Assembly: GCA_003213155.1 (NCBI GenBank)
Contig: QCNQ01000003.1
Span: 1-64,000, forward strand
Source: Pelagibacteraceae bacterium AG-426-G02
GTDB lineage: Bacteria; Pseudomonadota; Alphaproteobacteria; Pelagibacterales; Pelagibacteraceae
DNA length: 64,000 nt
Direction of reading: 5' to 3'
The position numbers and the translations under genes were made by a program. Shown here piece by piece: positions 39,326 to 47,936 of this stretch (its first letter is position 1; every line of letters starts with the position of its first letter). The notes under the pieces were generated by a model. That model made no database searches and had not been told where the DNA came from. It saw only the letters and a list, made by a program, of their open reading frames with translations.

Positions 39326-39826
39326 TTATCTATAGAGTGAAGTTAGTTCATTATTTCCAGCAGCAACACATGGAGATTTAAAACAAGTACCCACAACCCA
39401 TTCAGATCCAGGATCAGGTAAAAAATTTGATGACATCACAAATATAACGCCCATCTCAACCGATTGCCCCGCCTTACCTTCAGCTTTAATTCTAGGATCA
39501 GGATCAGTTTTTACTTTAGTATCCTCTGAAAAAGGATTCTCTATATTAAGATTTTTGTTTATATAATTCACAACTTTGGATGAGGACCATTCGCCATTAC
39601 AGGGATCACCCCAAATAGTGAATTTACCTTCATCATTATTCCCGCAATTATTTATTTCTCCATTAATAAAATCGACTACTTTCTTATGATTTTCTTTGAC
39701 TAAGTTAGCTTTTGCTTCAACTGCGGGCCTTGTACTTGCGGTCCAAATCAACATCCCAACCACATATACTAATGATAACAATACTAATGCTTCTAATAGT
39801 CCAAAATTTTTGAAATTTATTCGCAT
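39326..39826 (-). CDS. Pilin-like single-pass protein, unknown function
   Basis: 166 residues. The N-terminus has a short basic lead (MRINFKN) and a hydrophobic helix starting FGLLEALVLLSLVYVVGMLIW, recalling type IV pilin-like proteins (Phe1 and Glu5 spacing), but the residue before Phe is Asn rather than Gly. The outer part has four Cys (NNCG, DPCNG, GTCFKSPC) that could form two disulfides, and a helical spine (KANLVKENHKKVVDFINGEI). It follows the hydroxyacid dehydrogenase by 2 bp in a catabolic operon, an unexpected place for such a protein. Pseudopilin or other envelope protein; unproven. Confidence 0.55.
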   Translation of the reverse strand: MRINFKNFGLLEALVLLSLVYVVGMLIWTASTRPAVEAKANLVKENHKKVVDFINGEINNCGNNDEGKFTIWGDPCNGEWSSSKVVNYINKNLNIENPFSEDTKVKTDPDPRIKAEGKAGQSVEMGVIFVMSSNFLPDPGSEWVVGTCFKSPCVAAGNNELTSLYR

Positions 39827-39828
39827 AA

Positions 39829-40794
39829 TTAAAGTTTAATAATTTTTGATTTGTCTAATTTTTTTTCAAAAAAATCAATTATATTTTGTATTGTTTCTTT
39901 TCCCATTCTTATCATGCATTCTTCAGTAAATGCAGCGGTATGAGGACTTAAAAAAACTTTATTGTTTTTTAGCAAAGGATTATCCTCTTTAGGTGGTTCT
40001 GTTTCAAAAACATCTAAACCTGCACCGAATATAAGACTTTCATTTAATGCTTTGTCTAAGTCATTCTCATTAATCATTCCACCTCTTGCAGCATTAATAA
40101 TTATACAATTTTTCCTCATTGTTTTAAGTAAGTCATAATTAATAATATTTTTCGTTTTTTCATTAAGAGGCATATGTAAAGAAATGGCATCCATAGATTT
40201 TACTGCTTCTGTAAGATCTTCAACTTTTTTTCCACCCAATTCTTCAATAATATCTTTTGAAACAAATGGATCATAAACAAAAACATTCATTTCAAATCCT
40301 TTGCATCTTCTAATTAAAGATTGACCAATTCTACCAAATCCAGCAATTAAAATATTTTTTTTCCAAAGTTCAATTGTTTTTGGAAGTTTGTTTCTATTAG
40401 AAAAATTTCCTGTTTTAACAGCCTCATCATACATGTTTTTTCTCTTTGATATATTGAGCAACATAAACATAACATGTTCTGCCACCGCAACAGCATTTGC
40501 TGTAGCCGTAATTGCCAAGGTGATATTTTTTTCTTTAGAAGACTTGAGATCAATATTGTCGTACCCAACGCCATGGCGAGATATAATCTTAAGTTTTTTT
40601 GATATATTGATTAATTCGCTAGATAAATTTGCTGTTCTAATTGATAGACCATCACACTCCAAAATTTTTTGTTTAATATCTTTGTCATCTATATTTTCAA
40701 TAATCTCATAATCATAATTTGTGTTATTCTTTATGAGATCTATCCCCGCTTTATGAATAGGTTGAATTATCAAAATTTTTTTTTTATCTGACAC
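39829..40794 (-). CDS. D-isomer-specific 2-hydroxyacid dehydrogenase
   Basis: 321-residue NAD(P)-dependent oxidoreductase of the SerA/GhrA family without an ACT domain. Seen: nucleotide loop GFGRIGQ (about 157-163), catalytic Arg in INAARGG, Glu in DVFETEPP, and His in LSPHTAAF. It could reduce hydroxypyruvate, glyoxylate or a related 2-keto acid. It sits in a four-gene minus-strand unit (aldehyde dehydrogenase, aldolase, this gene, pilin-like). Substrate unknown. Confidence 0.88.
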   Translation of the reverse strand: MSDKKKILIIQPIHKAGIDLIKNNTNYDYEIIENIDDKDIKQKILECDGLSIRTANLSSELINISKKLKIISRHGVGYDNIDLKSSKEKNITLAITATANAVAVAEHVMFMLLNISKRKNMYDEAVKTGNFSNRNKLPKTIELWKKNILIAGFGRIGQSLIRRCKGFEMNVFVYDPFVSKDIIEELGGKKVEDLTEAVKSMDAISLHMPLNEKTKNIINYDLLKTMRKNCIIINAARGGMINENDLDKALNESLIFGAGLDVFETEPPKEDNPLLKNNKVFLSPHTAAFTEECMIRMGKETIQNIIDFFEKKLDKSKIIKL

Positions 40795-40800
40795 TTAAAT

Positions 40801-41592
40801 TTAGTAAGCTTTAGAGTCTTCTTTTGATTTGATTGATTTTAATTTAGATACAGCATCTTTTGCACCTGCACTCATATACCTTTGATCGGATCCAATGGTT
40901 ACCAAATTAAATCCTAAATTAAGCATTTTTTTTGCATACTCTGGACTAGCATTATGAATACCTGCAAAAATTTTATTTTTTTTTGCATGTTCCAATATAT
41001 TCAAAATCTTTTCATAAGTTGGACTTCCTTCAGGATTATCAAAAGCTGGTTTTTGACCTATAGCCAGACTTAAATCAGCAGGTCCAATATAAATTCCATC
41101 TATTCCAGGCGTACTCATAATTTCATCTAATTTATCTAAGGCTTCTTTTGTCTCTATCATTGCCATTTTTAAAATCTCATTATTTGCAAAATCTCCATAA
41201 TCTGAACCTCCATAAATTAATCCTCTAATTGGTCCAAAACTTCTATACCCTTTAGGGGGATACATGCATGCTTGAACGAATTTTTCAGCTTCAAATTTGT
41301 TGCTCACCATTGGACAAATTACGCCGTAGCACCCTGCATCTAAAATTTTCATTATTTGTCCTGGTTCATTCCAGTTTACTCTTGCTAAAGGAGTAACATC
41401 CGTAGATGAAATTGATTGCAGCATTTGTAATGCATTTGGATAATCTATAACACCATGTTGCATATCAATTGTAAGCGAGTCCCAACCTTGATGAGACATT
41501 ACTTCAGCTGAAAAAGAGCTAGGAATTTGTAACCAGCCATTAATTATTTGCTCACCATCTCTCATCATCTTTTTTATTTTATTTGGCCTCAT
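40801..41592 (-). CDS. HpaI/HpcH-family 2-keto-3-deoxy acid aldolase
   Basis: 263-residue metal-dependent class II aldolase that cleaves 2-keto-4-hydroxy acids to pyruvate and an aldehyde. Seen: GWLQIPSSFSAEVMSHQGWDSLTIDMQHG (His base and Asp), LARVNWNEPGQIMKILDAGCYGVICPMV, YPPKGYRSFGP with the conserved Arg, MIETKEALDKLDEI (metal Glu), and GIYIGPADLSLAIG (metal Asp). Related to KDR/HpaI aldolases. It lies one base downstream of the aldehyde dehydrogenase stop. In this island it may cleave an inositol- or sugar-acid-derived keto acid. Confidence 0.88.
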   Translation of the reverse strand: MRPNKIKKMMRDGEQIINGWLQIPSSFSAEVMSHQGWDSLTIDMQHGVIDYPNALQMLQSISSTDVTPLARVNWNEPGQIMKILDAGCYGVICPMVSNKFEAEKFVQACMYPPKGYRSFGPIRGLIYGGSDYGDFANNEILKMAMIETKEALDKLDEIMSTPGIDGIYIGPADLSLAIGQKPAFDNPEGSPTYEKILNILEHAKKNKIFAGIHNASPEYAKKMLNLGFNLVTIGSDQRYMSAGAKDAVSKLKSIKSKEDSKAY

Positions 41593-41593
41593 T

Positions 41594-43036
41594 TTAAGAT
41601 TTCAAACCAAGGTGAGTGTACTTTATATTAAGATAATCTTTAATTGCCATTGAACCACCTTCACGTCCATATCCAGTTTGTTTAATTCCGCCAAAAGGTG
41701 CCTCAGCTATCGCAACTGCAGGAGTATTAACCGCTACAGTACCAGTTTCCATTAATTCTGAAGCTCTGTGAGCTTTGTCCATAGAATTTGTATAAATATA
41801 ACTACATAACCCTAAGTCATTATCATTAGCTCTCTCAACTACTTCATCAAAAGTTTTAAATGACAACATTGGAACTAATGGACCAAATGGTTCTTGTTTC
41901 ATTATTGTAAAATTGTCCTTTACATTGTCAAAAACTGTTGGCTCATAAAAATATCCTTTGTTAAAACCTTGAGGTCTTTTTCCACCCAATAAAACTTTTG
42001 CTCCTTCCTTTTTAGTTGTTTCAACTAATTCTTCAATTTCTCCTAATCTTTTTGCAGTTGTTAGAGGACCTAACTGAACTCCTTCATCTAAACCATTACC
42101 AATTTTTAATTTTTTTGTTCTTTCAATAAACGCATTAATGAATTCGTCTTTTTTATTTTCTTGTATATAAAATCTGTTAGGTGAAATACAAACTTGACCA
42201 TTATTTCTAAATTTTGCAGTAATTGCCATATCTGCAACTTTATTTATATCAACATCATCAAAAACTATAAAAGGTGAGTGTCCACTAAGCTCCATAGTGA
42301 CTCTTTGAACTTTGTCTGCGGCCTTTTTTAAGATTAATTTACCTACTCTTGTTGATCCAGTAATAGAAACCTTTTTAATAATATCAGACTCTAACAACTC
42401 ATTTGAAATACTTTCAGGGTCTCCTGATAATAAGTTTACAACTCCAGGAGGGACTCCCGCTTCTTTACAAATATCTACTAACTCCATTACTGTTCCTGGA
42501 GTAATTACATCAGGCTTACAAACTACTGAACATCCGGCAGCTAATGCTGTTGAAATTTTTCTTGCTGCTAGAATTAAAGGAAAATTCCATGGCACTAAAG
42601 CTGCTACAACTCCAACTGGCTGATAATAAACATGAACTCTGGTATCTGGAAATCGACTTTCGACTGTTTGTCCATAAATTCTTTTTGTTTCTTCAGCATT
42701 CCACTCAAAAATATCAGCAGCCCCACCAGTTTCGCCAATTCCCTCTGCTAAAGGTTTTCCAACTTCAATTGTTAACCATTTTGCTAAAACATCTTGTTTT
42801 TTTCTTAAAAGATCAGCAATTTTTCTAATAATATATGATCTCTGCCAAGGTAAAGTGTTTTTCCAAACTTCCAAACCTTTCTCTGCAGATTTAAGAGCTT
42901 TTTGAACATCTGCTGAAGACGCTTTAGACGCTTGGCCAATAATTTCTTCCGTAGCAGGATTTATAACATCGTAAGTTTCTTTTTTTTCCGCTTGTTGCCA
43001 CTTACCATCAATGAACTGCCCAAATTTACTATACAT
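41594..43036 (-). CDS. NAD(P)-dependent aldehyde dehydrogenase (GabD-like group)
   Basis: 480 residues from the Met at 43036 (MYSKFGQFIDGKW); the track start at 43147 adds 37 residues that overlap iolD and look like non-coding translation. Seen: VPWNFPLILAARKISTALAAG, VTMELSGHSPFIVFDD (general-base Glu), and FRNNGQVCISPNR with the catalytic Cys. Resembles succinate/malonate-type semialdehyde or glycolaldehyde dehydrogenases. It is not clearly the CoA-acylating MmsA type. Divergent from iolD with 54 bp between. Confidence 0.88.
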   Translation of the reverse strand: MYSKFGQFIDGKWQQAEKKETYDVINPATEEIIGQASKASSADVQKALKSAEKGLEVWKNTLPWQRSYIIRKIADLLRKKQDVLAKWLTIEVGKPLAEGIGETGGAADIFEWNAEETKRIYGQTVESRFPDTRVHVYYQPVGVVAALVPWNFPLILAARKISTALAAGCSVVCKPDVITPGTVMELVDICKEAGVPPGVVNLLSGDPESISNELLESDIIKKVSITGSTRVGKLILKKAADKVQRVTMELSGHSPFIVFDDVDINKVADMAITAKFRNNGQVCISPNRFYIQENKKDEFINAFIERTKKLKIGNGLDEGVQLGPLTTAKRLGEIEELVETTKKEGAKVLLGGKRPQGFNKGYFYEPTVFDNVKDNFTIMKQEPFGPLVPMLSFKTFDEVVERANDNDLGLCSYIYTNSMDKAHRASELMETGTVAVNTPAVAIAEAPFGGIKQTGYGREGGSMAIKDYLNIKYTHLGLKS

Positions 43037-43090
43037 AATTTTTATTTTATGGTTAATTAAGCGAAATTTTAAGAGAATATATCTACAATT

Positions 43091-44935
43091 ATGAAAAAAA
43101 TAAAGCTTACATGTGCTCATGCAATTGTAAAGTTCCTGACTTCTCAAAAAATTCTTATCGATGGTAAAAAAGAACCTTTATTCGCTGGTGCTTTTGGAAT
43201 ATTTGGTCATGGTAATGTAGCTTGTTTAGGACAAGCTTTAGAGGAAAATAAAGATAAACTTCCAACTTATAGAGGTCATCATGAGCAAAACATGGCTTTA
43301 ACAGGAATTGCTTACGCTAGAGCAAAAAGAAGAAAACAAGTATTTGTAGCAACAAGTTCTGTAGGTCCTGGTTCTACAAATATGGTAACAGCCGCAGCAG
43401 TTGCGATGAGTAATAGACTGCCAATTTTATTTCTTCCGGGTGATACTTACGCAAACAGGATGCCTGATCCAGTTTTACAACAAGTAGAACATTTTAATAA
43501 TCCAGGGATTACTCAAAATGATGCTTTTAAACCAGTTACAAAATATTTTGATAGAATAACTAGACCAGAACAAATTTTACAAACATTTCCCCAAGCTGTA
43601 CAAGTTTTATTAGACCCAGCTGATTGTGGCCCGGTATGCATATCTTTATGTCAGGATATACAAGGAGAAATTTTTGATTATCCTGAGGATTTTTTTAAAG
43701 AAAAAATCCATAATATACGAAGACCAAGACCTGATGATTTTCAAATTAAAGAGGCAGCTGAAAAAATCAAAAAATCAAAAAATCCAATCATAATTTCTGG
43801 TGGAGGTGTTTTTTACTCCGATGCAATGGAGGAACTTTCTACTTTTGCAGTTAAACACAATATACCTGTAACACAAACTGTAATGGGTTATTCTTCTATG
43901 AAAAGAGATCATTCTCATTTTTTAGGACCTATTGGAGGTTTAGGAGGAAAAGCAGCAAACAACTTTGCAAAAAAAACTGATTTAGCGATTGCTATTGGAA
44001 CTAAGTTAGGAGATTTCACAACAGGGTCATGGTCCAATTTTGAAAATCCAAATTTTTCATTAGTATCAATCAATGTTGCAAGATTTGATGCCAGTAAGCA
44101 TATGGCACAATCAATTATCGGAGATGCAAAAGTTTCTCTAAATGAACTATCACAAGCTTTAGGTGATTGGAAAGCATCCAAGGAATGGCATAAAAAATCC
44201 AGAGATGAACTTAAATCTTGGAATGAATATGTTGATAAAGAAAGCGGACCAACTAATCAAAAACTCCCAAGTTATGCTCACGCAGTTGGTGCAATTTATA
44301 GAAATTCTGATCCAAGTGATATTGCTGTCACTGCAGCTGGAGGTTTGGTAGGTGAAGTTGTTCAAATTTGGAGACCAAGAGAACTTAATACTCATGAAAC
44401 AGAGTGGGGCTTTAGTTGTATGAGTTATGAAATTTCTGGAGCTTTAGGAATTAAAATGGCCAACCCAAATAAAGAAGTTATCACATTTGTAGGTGATGGA
44501 TCATATTTACTTTATAATTCAGATATATATTCATCTGTAATAACTAATAATAAATTAATAGTGATAGTCTGTGATAATGGTGGTCACGCTGTCATTAATA
44601 GACTTCAATTATTTAAAGGTGGAAAAGAATTCAATTGTTTGTTTGAGAGTTCAAATGTATCAAATTTAGTAAAAGTAAATTTTGCAAAACATGCAGAAAG
44701 TATGGGCGCAAAGTCTGAAGAGGTAAGTTCTATCAGTGAATTAGAGGAAGCTTTCAAAAGAGCGAAGAAATCAAAAGTGACTTACGTTATTTCAATCAAA
44801 ACTCATTCGTATCAATGGCTTGAAGGATCGGCTTATTGGGAAAGTCCAACTTTAGAAATTCCCAAAACCAAAGAAAATGAAAAAGCTCTAAAATTACATA
44901 AAGAAGGTAAAGCAAAACAAAGACAGGGAGTATAA
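43091..44935 (+). CDS. iolD: Trihydroxycyclohexane-dione hydrolase (ThDP-dependent)
   Basis: ThDP enzyme that opens the inositol-derived diketone ring to 5-deoxyglucuronate. 614 residues. Seen: N-terminal ThDP-pyrimidine domain with YRGHHEQNMALTGIAYARA, the IolD-typical FGIFGHGNVACLGQAL, and the C-terminal diphosphate-binding motif GDGSYLLYNSD...N. Adjacent to a second Gfo/Idh gene (5 bp) and a ROK gene on the same strand. With iolG and iolE it completes the first three steps of myo-inositol catabolism. Confidence 0.92.
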   Translation: MKKIKLTCAHAIVKFLTSQKILIDGKKEPLFAGAFGIFGHGNVACLGQALEENKDKLPTYRGHHEQNMALTGIAYARAKRRKQVFVATSSVGPGSTNMVTAAAVAMSNRLPILFLPGDTYANRMPDPVLQQVEHFNNPGITQNDAFKPVTKYFDRITRPEQILQTFPQAVQVLLDPADCGPVCISLCQDIQGEIFDYPEDFFKEKIHNIRRPRPDDFQIKEAAEKIKKSKNPIIISGGGVFYSDAMEELSTFAVKHNIPVTQTVMGYSSMKRDHSHFLGPIGGLGGKAANNFAKKTDLAIAIGTKLGDFTTGSWSNFENPNFSLVSINVARFDASKHMAQSIIGDAKVSLNELSQALGDWKASKEWHKKSRDELKSWNEYVDKESGPTNQKLPSYAHAVGAIYRNSDPSDIAVTAAGGLVGEVVQIWRPRELNTHETEWGFSCMSYEISGALGIKMANPNKEVITFVGDGSYLLYNSDIYSSVITNNKLIVIVCDNGGHAVINRLQLFKGGKEFNCLFESSNVSNLVKVNFAKHAESMGAKSEEVSSISELEEAFKRAKKSKVTYVISIKTHSYQWLEGSAYWESPTLEIPKTKENEKALKLHKEGKAKQRQGV

Positions 44936-44940
44936 CTCTA

Positions 44941-46101
44941 ATGAGCAAAGTATTTAAAGTTGGCTTAATTGGTTGTGGTCATATTGCAGAAACATATTTC
45001 AGGGCTCACAAATATTTCAAAAATTTTAAAATCATTAAATGTGCAGATGTTAAAGAAAAAGCAGCTAAGAAATGTGCTAAAATTTATAAAATTAAAGCAG
45101 TTTCGGTAAGTAATTTACTTAAAGATAAACAGGTTGAAATAATATTAAATCTAACCCCTCCAAAAGTTCATTACCAAATTGCAAAAAAGTCTTTGTTAAA
45201 TGGAAAACATGTATACTCAGAAAAACCATTAGCAATTAATTTAAAAGACGGAAAAGAATTACTAAAGCTCTCAAAAAAAAAGAAATTATACTTAGGAAAT
45301 GCTCCAGATACTTTTCTCGGAGGAGGCAATCAAAAATCGAAAGAATTATTAGAAGGTAAAAGTATCGGTAAAGTAAATTTAGGTAATGCGATTTTTGCTT
45401 TCCCAGGGGTTCAATCTTATCATCCAGATCCAGAACCATGGTTTGCAAAAAAAGAAGGTGGTCCAGTAATTGATATGGGGCCTTATTACCTCACAGCATT
45501 AGTAAATTTATTGGGTCCAGCAAAAGAGGTAAAAGCAGCAAGTTTAATGAAAGGTTCACGATTTAGAACAATTGGTATTGGACCTAAAAAGGGGAAAAGA
45601 ATTAAGGTAGAATGTCCAACGACATATTTTACAACAATCATATTTAAAAATAGAAGCATAATCAGACTTACCTTATCTTTTGATGTTATAGCTCATCAAA
45701 GAAATCATATTGAACTTTATGGAACCAAAGGTTCAATGATTGTGCCAGATCCTAATATGTTTGGCGGTTCAGTATATTTATGTAAAAAATTAGGAAGCCC
45801 ATGGAAAGAATTTAAAACAAATCGCATGCCACTTGGAAAAATTAATATTAGAACGCAAAGTTCTAGAGCAAATGAGTCACCTACTAATGCTAATTACAGA
45901 GGAGTTGGTCTTGCAGAAATGGCTTATTGTATTGATAAAAAAAAGATACATAGATGCAATGGAGAAGTATCTCTGCATGTTCTTGACTTGATACAATCAA
46001 CTATGCAATCTGCTAAAACAAATAAACCAATTAGACTTAGTACAACATGTAAAATCCCAAAACTTTTTATTAATAAAGAAATAAATAAATTAATGAGATA
46101 A
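44941..46101 (+). CDS. Gfo/Idh/MocA-family oxidoreductase, second copy
   Basis: 386 residues, distinct from the IolG copy. Seen: LIGCGHIAETYFRAH Rossmann loop, SEKPLAI with the catalytic Lys, GGPVIDMGPYYLTALVNLLGP in place of the IolG RDMMIHDFD, and a long C-terminal sheet domain. In iol regions such paralogues act on inositol isomers, inositol ethers or sugars; the substrate here is unknown. Five bases after iolD and three before the ROK gene, so it is part of the same operon. Confidence 0.85.
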   Translation: MSKVFKVGLIGCGHIAETYFRAHKYFKNFKIIKCADVKEKAAKKCAKIYKIKAVSVSNLLKDKQVEIILNLTPPKVHYQIAKKSLLNGKHVYSEKPLAINLKDGKELLKLSKKKKLYLGNAPDTFLGGGNQKSKELLEGKSIGKVNLGNAIFAFPGVQSYHPDPEPWFAKKEGGPVIDMGPYYLTALVNLLGPAKEVKAASLMKGSRFRTIGIGPKKGKRIKVECPTTYFTTIIFKNRSIIRLTLSFDVIAHQRNHIELYGTKGSMIVPDPNMFGGSVYLCKKLGSPWKEFKTNRMPLGKINIRTQSSRANESPTNANYRGVGLAEMAYCIDKKKIHRCNGEVSLHVLDLIQSTMQSAKTNKPIRLSTTCKIPKLFINKEINKLMR

Positions 46102-46104
46102 AAT

Positions 46105-47007
46105 ATGCAGATTGGTATTGATCTTGGGGCAAGTAAAATAGAGTATGTGTTATTAGATGATGTTGGCAATGAGCATCATAGAGAAAGAACTGAAGTTCCA
46201 AAAAATTATAAAGATACATTATCCATAATTAAAAAAATAGTTATCGAACTTGAGCGTAAAGCTGGTAAAGAATTACCAGTGGGTGTATGTCATCCAGGGA
46301 TTCATTCTATTCAAACAGGACTAGTTAAAAATGCACCTAATTCTTTTTGGATAAATGGCAAACCTTTACAAAGAGATTTACGGAGTGAGATTGGTAAAGA
46401 AATTTATTGTGAAAATGATGCAAACTGTTTTGCTTTATCAGAAGCAATAGATGGTTCTGGAAAACATTACAAAATAGTTTTTGGGGTAATTCTTGGATCA
46501 GGTGTTGGAGGCGGTTTAGTTATAGATAAACGAATTGTCAATGGACCTAATGGGATTACTGGAGAATGGGGGCATAATCAAATACCGAGCGCTTGTATTG
46601 AAGGTGTTCAAATAAAAAAAACCAATTTAAGAGCTGGGGAAATAGAAAACTTTGTTGCGGGTATAGGTATTTCTAAAGCGTTCAAAAACGAGTTTAAAAA
46701 GGATTTATCTGCCCAAAAGATATTTGAGATGCATAGAAAACTTGATTTAGATGCAGAAAAATTAATTGATAAATATAAAGATCAACTCGCTATGTCTTTA
46801 GCCACTGTTGTTAATATTATTGATCCAGATGTGTTTGTTTTCGGGGGTGGGGTATCCAACGAAATAAATTTTTTAGATGAAATTAAACAAAAAATGAAAA
46901 AATTTGTAGCAGGGGGTGAATTTGAGGGGACTTTTTTAAAACCCAAATTTGGTGATGCAAGCGGTGTTCGGGGTGCAGCTCGATTAGCAAGAACCACTAA
47001 TTATTGA
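46105..47007 (+). CDS. ROK-family sugar kinase-like protein lacking the zinc motif
   Basis: 300 residues with the ROK/ASKHA fold: IGIDLGASKIEYVLLDD (phosphate 1), the catalytic-Asp segment CENDANCFALSEA, GVILGSGVGGGLVID (phosphate 2), GPNGITGEWGHNQIP, and FVFGGGVSNE. Odd: after EWGHNQIP the family CxCGxxGCxE zinc site is replaced by ACIEGVQIKKTNLRAGEIE, with one Cys only. It may still phosphorylate a sugar; a candidate is the kinase step otherwise done by IolC. Substrate unproven. Confidence 0.82.
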   Translation: MQIGIDLGASKIEYVLLDDVGNEHHRERTEVPKNYKDTLSIIKKIVIELERKAGKELPVGVCHPGIHSIQTGLVKNAPNSFWINGKPLQRDLRSEIGKEIYCENDANCFALSEAIDGSGKHYKIVFGVILGSGVGGGLVIDKRIVNGPNGITGEWGHNQIPSACIEGVQIKKTNLRAGEIENFVAGIGISKAFKNEFKKDLSAQKIFEMHRKLDLDAEKLIDKYKDQLAMSLATVVNIIDPDVFVFGGGVSNEINFLDEIKQKMKKFVAGGEFEGTFLKPKFGDASGVRGAARLARTTNY

Positions 47008-47068
47008 CTAGTGAATAAAATTCATTTACTACAAAAGGAGCTAATTATTTAAGTCCAGGAAGATAAAT

Positions 47069-47917
47069 ATGAAATTATGTAGAATAGGTAGTGTTGGAGA
47101 AGAAAAACCAGCAATCATAGATAGTGAAAACAATTACCGAGATTTGTCATCAATTATTAATGATTTAAACCCTGACACTTTGAATTTTGATACATTAGAG
47201 AAAATAAAAAAAACTGATATTTCAAGTTTACCAAAGCTTGATTCAAGTTCTAGAATAGGTGCATGCGTTTCTAACCCATCAAAATTTATTGGTATTGGTT
47301 TAAATTTCAAAGATCATGCCGAAGAACAAAATTTGCCGATACCAGAAGAACCGATTATTTTCTCAAAATTTACTAGTTGTATTACTGGACCAAACGATCC
47401 TATCATTGTTCCTAAGGGATCTAACCATACTGATTGGGAAGTTGAAATTGGTTTTGTGATTGGAAAAAAAGCTACAAATGTTAGTATTGAAAATGCCCTA
47501 GACCATGTTCTTGGTTTTTTTCTAGTTAATGATATTAGTGAAAGAGATTTTCAAAAGAATAGAGGTCTAACTTGGGACAAAGGAAAGGGTTTTGATACTT
47601 TCGGTCCAATAGGCCCATTTATAGTTACTACAGATGAATTACCAGACTATCAAAATTTAAATATGTTTTTAGATGTAAATGGGAAAAGGATGCAAACTGG
47701 AAATACAAGTAAAATGATTTTTGATGTTAAAACTTTAGTTTCTTATATGAGCTCGTGTATGAGTTTACATCCTGGTGATATTTGTTGCACCGGGACACCT
47801 CCAGGTGTTGGAGAGAACATGAAACCACCTCATTTTTTAAAAGGTGGGGAGGAAGTAGTTCTAGGCATAGATAAACTTGGTACTCAAAAACACCAGGTTG
47901 TTCCTTATAAGGAATAA
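47069..47917 (+). CDS. Fumarylacetoacetate hydrolase (FAH) family protein
   Basis: 282 residues. N-terminal DUF2437-like part (MKLCRIGSVGEEKPAIID), then the FAH domain: FIGIGLNFKDHAEEQN, metal ligands in DWEVEIGFVIGKKA and VNDISERDFQ, RGLTWDKGKGFDTFGPIGPF, and CTGTPPGVGENMKPP. Members hydrolyse, decarboxylate or isomerise 2,4-diketo acids. Related proteins work in deoxy-sugar-acid pathways together with HpaI aldolases, which fits this island. AGGAAG precedes the ATG. Exact reaction unknown. Confidence 0.88.
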   Translation: MKLCRIGSVGEEKPAIIDSENNYRDLSSIINDLNPDTLNFDTLEKIKKTDISSLPKLDSSSRIGACVSNPSKFIGIGLNFKDHAEEQNLPIPEEPIIFSKFTSCITGPNDPIIVPKGSNHTDWEVEIGFVIGKKATNVSIENALDHVLGFFLVNDISERDFQKNRGLTWDKGKGFDTFGPIGPFIVTTDELPDYQNLNMFLDVNGKRMQTGNTSKMIFDVKTLVSYMSSCMSLHPGDICCTGTPPGVGENMKPPHFLKGGEEVVLGIDKLGTQKHQVVPYKE

Positions 47918-47936
47918 TATAAATTTTATTTATTAG

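Noticed and set aside
43037-43147. N-terminal extension of the aldehyde dehydrogenase ORF
   Set aside because: The extra 37 residues overlap iolD, lack family similarity, and the family N-terminus begins at the Met at 43036.
34359-47917. Recent horizontal transfer of the inositol island
   Set aside because: Base composition resembles the rest, and no tRNA, integrase, direct repeat or mobile gene flanks it. Variable presence among strains is possible but cannot be seen here.
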